A stretch of 64,000 nt of DNA from Aequorivita marisscotiae (lineage in GTDB: Bacteria; Bacteroidota; Bacteroidia; Flavobacteriales; Flavobacteriaceae). Below, piece by piece: positions 1-9,288 of the stretch; within the stretch, counting starts at the first letter, position 1; each line of letters starts with the position of its first letter. The translations under genes were made by a program, and so were the position numbers. The notes below the pieces were generated by a model. That model ran no database searches, was not told where the DNA came from, and was given only the letters and a program-made list of their open reading frames with translations. The DNA is taken from NCBI RefSeq assembly GCF_029814825.1, contig NZ_CP122379.1:1364001-1428000 (forward strand), read 5' to 3'.

Positions 1-1
1 A

Positions 2-1795
2 GCGCCCACCCGACTGTCTTTTCAACCATATTTGTCGGCTTATGTAAATGATTATGATGGAAAAACTGAAACAATATTAAACGGCGGTATGGACCTAAAA
101 TACGGTATAAACGATGCGTTTACCCTAGATATGGTTTTAATTCCGGATTTTGGACAGTCTAAATTTGATGCCGAGGTTTTAAACCTTTCTGCCTTCGAAA
201 CCCAATACGAGGAAAATCGCGGATTCTTTACCGAAGGAACCGAGCTATTTACAAAGGGAAATCTCTTTTATTCGCGAAGAGTAGGTGGTAATCCTTCTAA
301 ATACCCAAATCTTTCCGAGAGTGAGGAAATTAAAAATTATCCAACTTCGGTGGCCTTAATTAATGCATTTAAAATTTCTGGGAGAACCGATGGCAATCTA
401 GGCATTGGTATTTTTAATGCGATTACTGAAAAGACCTATGCCGAAATTCAAGACGTAACAACCGGCGAAACAAGACGGGAAGTTGTTGAACCATTGGCCA
501 ATTACAATATCTTGGTTTTAGACCAGCGATTTGGCGATAATTCATCAATTTCATTCGTAAATACAAATGTTTTGCGCGAAGGCTATTTTCGCGATGCGAA
601 CGCTTCTGGTTTATATATGGACCTAACAAATAAAAACAACACCATTAACTATTTTGCCAATGCCGAAGGTAGTTGGGTAATGGAAGATTCTACAAAGTTT
701 GGAATGGAAGGTAATGCCGGAATTTCAAAAATAAATGGTAGTCATCGCCTTTCGGGAGAGGTAGATTTTAGAACCCAAGATTATGATATTAATGATATGG
801 GCTATTCAAGTGAAACGAATTATATTAGATATGGCGCGTATTACGGGTACCGTTATCTTCAACCTAAAGGCAATTTAAATAATTTGTTTTTAAACTTTAA
901 TGTAAACTACACTCGAAGGCTAAAAACCGATCTGTACAGCAATTTTCTTTTTAATTTTAATTCGAGTTTTACCACTAAGGAATATTTGGGTTTTGGGGGT
1001 GGTTTTGAAATGACGCCCTTTGGAACTAATGACTTTTACGAGCCACGAGTTAAGGGTAAATATTTGCAAGTGCCCGATTATTACAATGTTTGGGGGTGGT
1101 TTTCTACAGATTACAGAAAAAAATTGGCGTTAGATGTAAATGTAGATTGGTATAAATACAATGAAAACGGACGAGATAGATTTATTTTTGAATTGGGTCC
1201 GAAGTATCGCGTTTCAGATAAATTTAAAATGTTTTTCAATACGGCAGTAACTTTTTCAAAAAATGAAGATGGTTTTGTAGGTATTTCAAATGATGACATT
1301 ATTTTCGGAAAGCGCGACAGAAATACGGTTGTGAATGCTGTAGAATCGCAATATATTTTTAATAATAAAATGGCGTTAAATTTTTCGTTCCGCCATTATT
1401 ATTCCGAAGTAGCATACAGTGAATTTTTTACGTTACAGCCCAATGGGGAATTATTGGAAAATTCATTTTATTCTGAAAACCGCGATGCAACTTATAATAA
1501 CTGGAATATAGACCTGCGATTTTCGTGGTGGTTTGCTCCAGGCAGCCAACTTACGCTCTTGTATAGAAATGCTATGGAAAGTTTTGTAAACGATTCGCGA
1601 ATAAATTTATCAAACAATTTCAATAATCTTTTTGATAAACCTTCACTTAATAGTATTTCGTTGCGTGTAAGTTATTATTTAGATTACAACAGGATAAAAG
1701 GTTGGGTAGGCAATCGCTCAAAGGCCAATCCGGTAGGTTTTAATGATAGCAAAATACCAAGGCAGCGGAAATACGATAAATTAAAAAAATTATAG
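2..1795 (+). CDS. DUF5916 outer-membrane beta-barrel protein (5' end cut by window)
   Basis: The reading frame is open from base 2, so the annotated TTG at 32 is not the true start; the N-terminal part lies upstream of the window. The visible 598 codons match the C-terminal DUF5916 region of Bacteroidota proteins that carry an N-terminal CBM9-like sugar-binding domain: the landmark VLNLSAFETQYEENRGFF followed by LFYSRRVGG is typical. The rest alternates short aromatic-rich beta strands, as in an outer-membrane barrel, and ends in basic residues. Family members are often called membrane-associated hydrolases, but no enzymatic activity can be read from this part. The stop is four bases from the convergent SPOR gene. 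The family call is firm; the function is unknown. Confidence 0.8.
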   Translation, partial: APTRLSFQPYLSAYVNDYDGKTETILNGGMDLKYGINDAFTLDMVLIPDFGQSKFDAEVLNLSAFETQYEENRGFFTEGTELFTKGNLFYSRRVGGNPSKYPNLSESEEIKNYPTSVALINAFKISGRTDGNLGIGIFNAITEKTYAEIQDVTTGETRREVVEPLANYNILVLDQRFGDNSSISFVNTNVLREGYFRDANASGLYMDLTNKNNTINYFANAEGSWVMEDSTKFGMEGNAGISKINGSHRLSGEVDFRTQDYDINDMGYSSETNYIRYGAYYGYRYLQPKGNLNNLFLNFNVNYTRRLKTDLYSNFLFNFNSSFTTKEYLGFGGGFEMTPFGTNDFYEPRVKGKYLQVPDYYNVWGWFSTDYRKKLALDVNVDWYKYNENGRDRFIFELGPKYRVSDKFKMFFNTAVTFSKNEDGFVGISNDDIIFGKRDRNTVVNAVESQYIFNNKMALNFSFRHYYSEVAYSEFFTLQPNGELLENSFYSENRDATYNNWNIDLRFSWWFAPGSQLTLLYRNAMESFVNDSRINLSNNFNNLFDKPSLNSISLRVSYYLDYNRIKGWVGNRSKANPVGFNDSKIPRQRKYDKLKKL

Positions 1796-1799
1796 AAAA

Positions 1800-2195
1800 T
1801 TATTTTCTGCGTTCAGGTTTTAAAATAAAAGCAGAAGAAAATGTTTTTTGTATTTCAAGCAGTGCCCTTTCTGCTTCAATTCTCGTAGAAAAGTTTCCTG
1901 CCCAAACCTTAAAGTTTGGTGTTTCGTAACCTATAGAGGCGGGCCAATTACCGTAACTGCTTCGGTATTTGCTAATAACCTGGTTGGCTTTATCCAGCTC
2001 GCCATAATATAACTGTATGGTGTATCCATCAGAAAGTTTATTGTCTTTTTCCAGATTTTTCTTTAGCTCCAGCAATTGGGTGATTTTTGAATCTGTATTT
2101 ACCGTCAAGGTAGCGTTTTGTGCAATACAATCTTCAGAAAAAAAAGTGATTAAAAGACTGACTATTAAAATTTTGAAGCAGGATTGTGGATTCAT
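1800..2195 (-). CDS. Secreted SPOR-domain protein
   Basis: A 131-residue protein with a signal peptide (basic start, hydrophobic run ILIVSLLITFF, cleavage near CIAQ) and a C-terminal SPOR-like domain: YTIQLYYGELDKANQVI and later NFKVWAGNFSTRIEAERAL fit the beta-alpha-beta repeat that binds denuded peptidoglycan glycans. It is therefore probably periplasmic and linked to cell-wall or division functions. I start at the ATG at 2195 and not the TTG at 2216, because the TTG lies inside a probable -7 promoter box. It converges with the DUF5916 gene. Confidence 0.8.
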   Translation of the reverse strand: MNPQSCFKILIVSLLITFFSEDCIAQNATLTVNTDSKITQLLELKKNLEKDNKLSDGYTIQLYYGELDKANQVISKYRSSYGNWPASIGYETPNFKVWAGNFSTRIEAERALLEIQKTFSSAFILKPERRK

Positions 2196-2213
2196 AAGCT
2201 TTTTTCTTTCTTG

Positions 2214-2221
2214 CAAAGGTA
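2214..2221 (-). promoter_or_regulatory. -7 promoter box for the SPOR gene
   Basis: On the minus strand the bases read TACCTTTG, an exact match to the Bacteroidota -7 consensus TAnnTTTG. Transcription would start near 2207-2210, about 12-15 bases before the ATG at 2195. I see no clear TTTG -33 element. Confidence 0.5.
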
Positions 2222-2296
2222 AAACTTAATAACATTGCGGACACCCGATTTATTATTTAGAACTAATATAAATTAATAGTTAACACTTTGTTTGCA

Positions 2297-2327
2297 TTTT
2301 CAAAATCGACTTTATAATGTACTTTTG
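2297..2327 (+). promoter_or_regulatory. Probable promoter of the act-cox operon, in a 315-base gap
   Basis: TACTTTTG at 2320-2327 matches TAnnTTTG, with a T-rich -33 region (TTTT/TTTC) 18-19 bases upstream. The start would be near 2333, leaving a leader of about 178 bases before actA, unusually long for this window. The 2196-2510 gap otherwise holds only the divergent SPOR promoter; I see no riboswitch fold or further gene in it. Confidence 0.5.
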
Positions 2328-2510
2328 TGCCTTTGTTTGTGGTGCAGAATCGGGATTAAGTATCCTGGAAATCGTAATTAATTCTGTTCCAAAACTATCG
2401 AGAAAAATTAATCATTAGTAATGAAATGCGCATATCAATGAGTTTCGAGCTAAACCGAAATGATTTATCTGCAAATTCCACTGACCAATAAAAAACTATA
2501 CAATCAACAA

Positions 2511-3818
2511 ATGAAAAAGGTGAATTTAATACATCTACGCTCAAAATTGCCACTTCTTTTGTTAGTGTTTTTACTAACTTTTTCAACTTCCATTTATTCG
2601 CAAGAAACAGCAGAAGGCAATGCTGCCGGAGGAGACGTTGCTGCGGGGGAAGCTTTGTTTAAGGCCAATTGTGCTGCGTGTCATAAACTAGATAAAAAGG
2701 CAGTGGGTCCCGCACTAAGAGGCGTGGGCGATAAATTTGACCGTGATTGGTTGTACAAATGGATTCAGAACAGTCAGGCGCTAATTGCCGCTGGCGATCC
2801 ACAAGCTGTAAAGCTTTTTGAAGAAAACAACAAGGCTATAATGACGGCCTTTCCGGCACTTTCGGAAACAGATATGGATAATATCTTGGCATACGTTGAT
2901 CAGCCTAAAGCGGAGCCGGTTGCAGCAGCACCGGGCGCAGAAGCTACTGCTGGGGGTGGAGCCTCAGGCGGAGGTTCTGTTTCTAACACATTGGTGGTAG
3001 GAGCACTGGCGCTTATTTTCTTGTTGCTGGTTATTATGCTCTATTTGGTCACCAATACGCTTAAAAGAATTGCAGAAGCAAATGGTGTTGTTTATGAAGA
3101 AAAGGAAAAGGGCACCCCTATTTGGAAAGCTTTTGTTCAAAATCAATTTTTGGTTTTGGTGTTTTCAATATTCTTATTGCTTTCCGCGGCATATTTCGGG
3201 TTTGGGTATATGATGCAGGTAGGTGTAGATCAGGGGTACGCTCCTGTGCAGCCAATTCATTACTCACATAAAATTCACGCTGGCGACAATCAGATAGATT
3301 GTAATTTCTGCCATAGTTCTGCTAGAAAAAGTAAACATTCCGGAATACCTTCATTAAATGTTTGTATGAATTGTCATAAAAATATTTCAGAAGTAGCTCC
3401 TGAAACGGCCACTGAAGAATATTCAAAAGAATTTTACGACGGAGAAATCCAGAAATTATACAAAGCCGTAGGCTGGGACGCCGAAAACCAAGAATACACC
3501 GGAAAAACGGAGCCTGTAAAATGGGTTCGTATCCACAACCTTCCTGACTTTGTATATTTTAACCACTCACAACACGTTACCGTTGCCGGGATCGCCTGTC
3601 AAAAATGTCACGGTGAAATTCAGGAAATGGAAGTAGTAGAGCAATTTGCTCCACTTACAATGGGGTGGTGTATAGACTGTCACAGAGAAACGAACGTTAA
3701 TTTGGAGAATAATGAATATTATGCCAAAATACACGAGGAGCTTTCTAAAAAGTATGGAGTTGAGAAGTTAACAATCGCCGAAATGGGCGGATTGGAATGT
3801 GGAAAATGTCACTATTAA
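2511..3818 (+). CDS. actA: Alternative complex III subunit ActA, hexaheme cytochrome c
   Basis: Membrane-anchored multiheme cytochrome c that carries electrons from the ActB iron-sulfur subunit towards the oxidase. The 435-residue protein has a signal peptide (cleavage near YSQE, residue 31), then a monoheme cytochrome c domain with CAACH at 54-58, a Gly/Ala/Pro linker, transmembrane helices near 159-180 and 211-232, and a pentaheme domain with CxxCH motifs at 264, 285, 363, 387 and 430. The N-terminal monoheme fusion is as known in Flavobacterium complexes, where it is thought to hand electrons to the CuA site. The ATG at 2511 directly precedes the signal peptide; the upstream in-frame start at 2460 is unlikely. 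First gene of the operon. Confidence 0.93.
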   Translation: MKKVNLIHLRSKLPLLLLVFLLTFSTSIYSQETAEGNAAGGDVAAGEALFKANCAACHKLDKKAVGPALRGVGDKFDRDWLYKWIQNSQALIAAGDPQAVKLFEENNKAIMTAFPALSETDMDNILAYVDQPKAEPVAAAPGAEATAGGGASGGGSVSNTLVVGALALIFLLLVIMLYLVTNTLKRIAEANGVVYEEKEKGTPIWKAFVQNQFLVLVFSIFLLLSAAYFGFGYMMQVGVDQGYAPVQPIHYSHKIHAGDNQIDCNFCHSSARKSKHSGIPSLNVCMNCHKNISEVAPETATEEYSKEFYDGEIQKLYKAVGWDAENQEYTGKTEPVKWVRIHNLPDFVYFNHSQHVTVAGIACQKCHGEIQEMEVVEQFAPLTMGWCIDCHRETNVNLENNEYYAKIHEELSKKYGVEKLTIAEMGGLECGKCHY

Positions 3819-3848
3819 TAAAATAAAAGGATAATTACAGATAGCAAT

Positions 3849-6800
3849 ATGGCATCAAACAAGAAATACTGGAGAAGTGTTGAAGAGCTGAACGAAGACA
3901 GTGCAATTGTGAAGGCGCTGCAGGATAATGAGTTTGTAACTGAAATCCCTACAGACGAGTTTCTTGGCGATAAAAAAGCTTTAGAATCTTCATCAACCAC
4001 GCGTCGTGATTTCTTAAAATATGTGGGCTTTTCTACAGCTGCGGCTACATTGGCTGCTTGCGAGGGTCCCGTGGTTAAGTCAATTCCTTATGTTGTTCAG
4101 CCTCACGAAATAGTGCCTGGAGTAGCAAATTATTATGCTTCAACTATGGCCGACGGTTTCGATTTTGCCAATGTTTTGGTAAAAACTCGTGAAGGACGTC
4201 CCATTAAAATTGAAAGAAATGACCTTTCGGAAAATGGCGGAAGCGCAAATGCACGTGTGCATGCTTCAATCTTAGGATTATACGATAAAAACAGATTAAC
4301 TGGCCCCTTGTTAAACGGTGCTGCTGTTAGTTGGCCAGAGTTTGATACGGCTATGGCGCAGAAAATGAATGAAATGTCTGGAAAAGATATTGTTTTGCTT
4401 ACGCAAACATTCGCGAGCCCTTCTACTTCAAAATTAATTTCTGAATTTACCGCTAAATACGCGAACATAAAGCATGTTGTTTATGATACAGTATCTTGTT
4501 CGGCCGCTTTAGATGCGTTTCAGAATACATATGGAAGCCGTGCATTGCCAGATTACGATTTTTCAAAAGCCGAATTAATTGTATCTGTAGGAGCCGATTT
4601 CTTGGGCGACTGGCAAGGTGGAAGCTACAGCAAAGGTTATGCTAAAGGCCGCATTCCAAAAAACGGAAAAATGTCTCGCCATATTCAGTTTGAAGCAAAT
4701 CTTACCTTAACCGGTGGAAAGGCAGATAAGCGAGTTCCGGCTACACCTACCCAACAAATAGAAATTTTAAAAGCTTTAACCGGTGGAAGTGCTTCTGGTT
4801 TGCCAGAAAATATAGCCGATGCTGTAAATAAAGCGAAAGCCCAACTTCAAAAAGCTGGAGGTAAAGCTTTATTGATAACAAACTTACCCGATGTAGCTTC
4901 GCAAACAATGGCGTTAAAATTTAATGCCAATAGTGAGGCTATGGATGTTAACAAACCATTGTTGACTAGACAGGGCAGTAATAGTGAAGTAATGAGCGTT
5001 GTAAACGGTGTTATTTCAGGAAATATAAAAGGCTTAATTACGGTGGGTGTTGACCCTGTTTATTCCTTGCCAAATGCACAGGAATTTGCTGAGGCATACC
5101 AAAAATTGGAAATGAGTCTTGCATTCGCTATTAAACAGGATGCTACTGCTTCATTGGCTAAAATGGTTGCCGCTGTTCCTCATTACTTAGAGTCTTGGGG
5201 CGATGCACAAATAAAGAAAGGCCACTATAGTCTTACACAGCCTACAATCCGTCCGTTGTTTAATACACGTCAGTTTCAAGATTGTTTGTTGCAGTGGACT
5301 GGCAATTCAAAAAAATATTACGATTACGTAAAAGAAACTTGGACATCTTCAATTTTAGGTGGTGGTTCGTGGGGTCAAGCGCTTCACGATGGTTTCGTAA
5401 TCAGTGATTCTGAAGTGTCCATGGAGTCTGTAAAATCTGCTTCAGAAGGAGCTGGCGTTTTAGAGGAAAGTACTTCTAACGGTGCACTTTCGTTTCTTTC
5501 ACAAGACGGTAATTACGATCTTACTTTATACACTTCTACTGGTTTGGGAGATGGCCAACAAGCTAACAACCCTTGGCTGCAAGAATTTCCAGATCCTATT
5601 ACAAGAGCCTCGTGGGACAACTATCTTACGGTTTCGGCGTCAGATGCTGAAGCTCTCGGTCTAGTAAACAAACATGTATCTAATGGTGCTTTAAACGGAA
5701 GTTATGCAAATGTAACTTTAGGAAACGTAGTTATTGAAAACGTTCCAGTGATCATCCAACCAGGGCAAGCCAAAGGTTCTGTTGGTCTAGCATTGGGGTA
5801 TGGTAAAACGGCTGCAATTCAAGAAGAAATGCAAACGGGAGTTAATGCCTATGCGCTGTATCAAAACTTCTCAAACATTCAGAAGGTATCTATTGAAAAA
5901 GCTAGCGGAATGCACGAATTTGCTTGCGTACAGTTGCAAAGTACAATGGCCGGACGTAGTGAAGATATTATAAAGGAAACAACTCTTGAAATTTTCAATA
6001 CTAAAGATAAATCACACTGGAATTCTGTTCCTGTAACCGACTACGATCACAGTCCAACTTCGGTACGCGATGAAAAGGCAGATATCTGGAGCTCGTTCGA
6101 TACTAGTGTTGGGCATCATTTTAATCTTTCTATAGATTTAAATGCGTGTACAGGATGTGGAGCTTGTGTAATTGCTTGCCATGCAGAAAACAACGTTCCC
6201 GTTGTTGGTAAAGAAGAAGTTAGGAAGTTCCGCGATATGCACTGGTTGCGCGTAGATAGATATTATGCTGCCGGTGAAACCTTTAAAGAAGAAATTGAAA
6301 CTTTAGAAAATCTTCCTGCTTTTGATTCGTATAAAGTAGTTGAAGTTCCTGCATATGAAAATCCACAGGTTGCATTTCAGCCTGTAATGTGTCAGCATTG
6401 TAATCATGCACCTTGTGAAACTGTTTGTCCTGTTGCGGCCACGTCGCACGGTCGCCAGGGTCAGAATCATATGGCTTACAACCGTTGTGTTGGAACACGC
6501 TATTGTGCAAACAACTGTCCTTACAAGGTTCGTCGTTTTAACTGGTTCCTATATAGCGAAAATGATGCTTTTGATTATAATATGAACAATGACCTTGGAA
6601 GAATGGTGCTTAACCCAGATGTGGTGGTGCGTTCTCGCGGGGTAATGGAAAAATGTTCGTTGTGTATCCAAATGACACAGAAAACAATTCTAGATGCTAA
6701 GCGCGAAGGAAGACCTGTTAAGGACGGCGAATTCCAAACTGCTTGTTCAAAAGCTTGCGACACTGGAGCAATGGTATTTGGAGATATAAACGATGAAGAA

Positions 6801-6914
6801 TCTGAAGTGTTAAAACTGAAAAAGGATGATAGAATGTATCATTTGTTAGAGAATGTTGGTACAAAGCCGAATGTATTCTATCACGCTATTATAAAAAACA
6901 CCACAGAAGCATAA
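3849..6914 (+). CDS. actB: Alternative complex III subunit ActB, iron-sulfur/molybdopterin-like
   Basis: Large periplasmic electron-transfer subunit of 1021 residues. A twin-arginine motif (TTRRDFLKY, Arg52-Arg53) is followed by ATLAAC with Cys71 in lipobox position, so it may be a Tat-exported lipoprotein. Residues of about 90-700 resemble the molybdopterin oxidoreductase fold, which in this family lacks the cofactor. The C-terminal ferredoxin-like part carries the cluster ligands: CTGCGACVIAC near 766, CNHAPCETVCP near 851, CVGTRYCANNCP near 880, then CSLC near 936 and CSKACD near 965. Family knowledge gives three [4Fe-4S] and one [3Fe-4S] clusters wiring quinol oxidation at ActC to the ActA hemes. 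It follows actA after 30 bases. Confidence 0.94.
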   Translation: MASNKKYWRSVEELNEDSAIVKALQDNEFVTEIPTDEFLGDKKALESSSTTRRDFLKYVGFSTAAATLAACEGPVVKSIPYVVQPHEIVPGVANYYASTMADGFDFANVLVKTREGRPIKIERNDLSENGGSANARVHASILGLYDKNRLTGPLLNGAAVSWPEFDTAMAQKMNEMSGKDIVLLTQTFASPSTSKLISEFTAKYANIKHVVYDTVSCSAALDAFQNTYGSRALPDYDFSKAELIVSVGADFLGDWQGGSYSKGYAKGRIPKNGKMSRHIQFEANLTLTGGKADKRVPATPTQQIEILKALTGGSASGLPENIADAVNKAKAQLQKAGGKALLITNLPDVASQTMALKFNANSEAMDVNKPLLTRQGSNSEVMSVVNGVISGNIKGLITVGVDPVYSLPNAQEFAEAYQKLEMSLAFAIKQDATASLAKMVAAVPHYLESWGDAQIKKGHYSLTQPTIRPLFNTRQFQDCLLQWTGNSKKYYDYVKETWTSSILGGGSWGQALHDGFVISDSEVSMESVKSASEGAGVLEESTSNGALSFLSQDGNYDLTLYTSTGLGDGQQANNPWLQEFPDPITRASWDNYLTVSASDAEALGLVNKHVSNGALNGSYANVTLGNVVIENVPVIIQPGQAKGSVGLALGYGKTAAIQEEMQTGVNAYALYQNFSNIQKVSIEKASGMHEFACVQLQSTMAGRSEDIIKETTLEIFNTKDKSHWNSVPVTDYDHSPTSVRDEKADIWSSFDTSVGHHFNLSIDLNACTGCGACVIACHAENNVPVVGKEEVRKFRDMHWLRVDRYYAAGETFKEEIETLENLPAFDSYKVVEVPAYENPQVAFQPVMCQHCNHAPCETVCPVAATSHGRQGQNHMAYNRCVGTRYCANNCPYKVRRFNWFLYSENDAFDYNMNNDLGRMVLNPDVVVRSRGVMEKCSLCIQMTQKTILDAKREGRPVKDGEFQTACSKACDTGAMVFGDINDEESEVLKLKKDDRMYHLLENVGTKPNVFYHAIIKNTTEA

Positions 6915-6948
6915 AAACTAATAAAAACCAATTATTTAAGAATTATAT

Positions 6949-8748
6949 ATGTCGTCACACTACGAAGCACCTATAAGAGAGCCTTTGGTTCTGGGAGAGA
7001 AGTCCTATCATGACATCAGTGTAGATGTTGGGGCACCCGTTCTGGGAAAGGCCAATAAATCTTGGTGGATTGTTTTTACCATCGCCCTAATAGCATTTTT
7101 ATGGGGGTTGGGATGCATTATCTACACCGTATCAACCGGTATTGGAGTTTGGGGATTAAACAAGACCATTGGTTGGGCTTGGGATATTACCAACTTTGTT
7201 TGGTGGGTAGGTATTGGTCACGCCGGAACACTTATTTCTGCCGTATTATTACTTTTCCGCCAAAAATGGAGGATGGCCGTTAACCGTTCTGCGGAAGCGA
7301 TGACTATTTTCGCAGTTGTTCAGGCTGGATTGTTTCCAATTATTCACATGGGGCGTCCGTGGTTGGCGTATTGGGTATTACCTATCCCTAACCAGTTTGG
7401 GTCGTTATGGGTAAACTTTAACTCACCATTGCTTTGGGATGTATTTGCAATTTCAACATACCTTTCTGTATCACTTGTATTCTGGTGGACAGGGTTGCTT
7501 CCGGATTTTGCAATGATACGCGATAGAACCCAAAGCCCATTTCAGAAAAAAATATATGGCATACTTAGTTTTGGATGGAGCGGCCGTGTAAAAGACTGGC
7601 AACGTTTTGAAGAAGTGTCACTTGTTTTGGCAGGTTTGGCCACGCCACTGGTACTTTCGGTACATACCATTGTATCTTTTGACTTTGCTACTTCGGTAGT
7701 TCCGGGCTGGCATAGTACCATTTATCCGCCTTACTTTGTTGCAGGAGCAATTTTCTCTGGTTTCGCTATGGTACAAACCCTGCTTATAATTATGCGTAAG
7801 GTTTCTAACCTAGAAAACTATATTACTGTACTTCATATTGAGTATATGAATAAAGTAATCTTACTTACCGGAGGAATAGTTACCGTTGCGTATTTAATTG
7901 AATATTTTATAGCTTGGTATTCTGGTGTGCCTTACGAAAATTACGCTTATTTATCCTTTGGTGCTGCAACTGGACCATACTGGTGGGCATTTTGGGCGTT
8001 AATAATCTGTAACCTAATTGTGCCACTTACACTTTGGGTGAAAAAGTTAAGAAGAAATATTGTTTGGACGTTTATCGTAGCTCTTATAATTAACATCGGA
8101 ATGTGGTTTGAGCGTTTTGATATTATTGTTATAGATTTAAGTAAAGATAGATTAACCTCTACTTGGGCTATGTTTCAACCAACCTTTGTAGACATAGGTA
8201 CCTTTATGGGAACCATCGGATTTTTCTTTGTGCTTTTCTTACTATATGCTCGTACTTTCCCAGTAATTGCACAAGCAGAAGTAAAAACAATTTTAAAATC
8301 TTCGGGAGAATCCTTTAAAAAATTACGCGCAATTCACGGCGATGACCACAGTCACGTACAAACAGTAGAGGAATATCCTGCTGATGCCGGTCCGGCCGCA
8401 AATACGTTAGATAAAAATTTTGAATCGCCATTTAATTCGGCTGAAGATGAAGTTGAAAATAATGCAGTTGATTTTGAAATGCATAAAGGGAAAATAGATA
8501 ATCTGCTAAGTGCCGTAGGTGTCTTTAACCCAGAAACACAATCTCAGGACGACCTTAAAAAGATAAACGGAGTTGGACCAGTGATGGAACAGAAGCTTCA
8601 CCAATTGGGAATATTTACTTTTGAACAGGTTAGCCGAATGACCGATCGCGAATACGATTTATTGGATGAGATAATTAGTGAATTCCCAGGAAGAGCCAAA
8701 CGAGACGATTGGGCTGGACAAGCACTAATTTTAAAAAACGAAAACTAA
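6949..8748 (+). CDS. actC: Alternative complex III subunit ActC (NrfD/PsrC) with C-terminal HhH tail
   Basis: Integral-membrane quinol-binding subunit of the NrfD/PsrC family. Residues 1-440 hold about ten hydrophobic helices, with family landmarks such as GIGHAGTLISAVLLL and FPIIHMGRPW. Unusually, it runs on to 599 residues: a hydrophilic, His- and acid-rich linker (about 440-530) leads to a segment starting DDLKKINGVGPVMEQKLHQL, a helix-hairpin-helix domain of the RpoA-C/DUF4332-like type. That domain is not needed for quinol chemistry. The start ATG follows actB by 34 bases. The ActC identity is firm; the meaning of the tail is unknown. Confidence 0.93.
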   Translation: MSSHYEAPIREPLVLGEKSYHDISVDVGAPVLGKANKSWWIVFTIALIAFLWGLGCIIYTVSTGIGVWGLNKTIGWAWDITNFVWWVGIGHAGTLISAVLLLFRQKWRMAVNRSAEAMTIFAVVQAGLFPIIHMGRPWLAYWVLPIPNQFGSLWVNFNSPLLWDVFAISTYLSVSLVFWWTGLLPDFAMIRDRTQSPFQKKIYGILSFGWSGRVKDWQRFEEVSLVLAGLATPLVLSVHTIVSFDFATSVVPGWHSTIYPPYFVAGAIFSGFAMVQTLLIIMRKVSNLENYITVLHIEYMNKVILLTGGIVTVAYLIEYFIAWYSGVPYENYAYLSFGAATGPYWWAFWALIICNLIVPLTLWVKKLRRNIVWTFIVALIINIGMWFERFDIIVIDLSKDRLTSTWAMFQPTFVDIGTFMGTIGFFFVLFLLYARTFPVIAQAEVKTILKSSGESFKKLRAIHGDDHSHVQTVEEYPADAGPAANTLDKNFESPFNSAEDEVENNAVDFEMHKGKIDNLLSAVGVFNPETQSQDDLKKINGVGPVMEQKLHQLGIFTFEQVSRMTDREYDLLDEIISEFPGRAKRDDWAGQALILKNEN

Positions 8749-8750
8749 TT

Positions 8751-9287
8751 ATGGCTTCTAAAAAGATACACGCAATTTACACTGATGACGATCTGCTAAT
8801 GCAAGCCGTTAAGCAGACGCGCGCGGCAAACTATCATATCTCCGAGGTTTTTACCCCGTTTCCGGTACACGGTTTGGACCATGCTGTAGGTTTGGCGCCA
8901 ACCCGTATAGCAATAACCTCATTCCTTTACGGTCTTGTGGGATTAAGTTTTGCGGTTTGGATGATGAATTTTATAATGATTGAAGATTGGCCGCAGAACA
9001 TTGGTGGTAAACCAAGCTTTACATTTTATCAAAATATGCCGGCATTTATACCAATTATGTTTGAACTTACCGTGTTTTTTGCGGCTCACTTAATGGTTAT
9101 CACGTTCTATATGCGAAGTAAACTATGGCCTTTCAAAAAAGCTGAAAATCCAGATTTACGTACTACGGACGATCACTTTCTAATGGAGGTTGATGCAGAA
9201 AACCACGACGTTGCAAAGTTAACCAAGTTCTTGTATGATACGGGTGCATCGGAAATTAGTCTAATTGAAAACGAGCAAGACCATTAA
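8751..9287 (+). CDS. actD: Alternative complex III subunit ActD (DUF3341)
   Basis: Small membrane subunit of 178 residues with two hydrophobic helices (about 56-77 and 97-117) and the N-terminal soluble DUF3341 domain containing HAIYTDDDLLMQAV and ISEVFTPFPVHGLD. In the complex it packs beside ActC and ActF; no cofactor is expected. The start is the ATG at 8751, two bases after the actC stop; the in-frame start at 8709 lies inside actC and has no support. Confidence 0.92.
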   Translation: MASKKIHAIYTDDDLLMQAVKQTRAANYHISEVFTPFPVHGLDHAVGLAPTRIAITSFLYGLVGLSFAVWMMNFIMIEDWPQNIGGKPSFTFYQNMPAFIPIMFELTVFFAAHLMVITFYMRSKLWPFKKAENPDLRTTDDHFLMEVDAENHDVAKLTKFLYDTGASEISLIENEQDH

Positions 9288-9288
9288 T

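Noticed and set aside
1794..1808. AGAAAA/TTTTCT inverted repeat over the two convergent stops
   Set aside because: Only six A-T-rich pairs with a three-base loop; not convincing as a terminator.
2421..2441. Possible six-codon upstream frame in the actA leader
   Set aside because: Too short, no conserved signal, and nothing like an attenuator hairpin follows.
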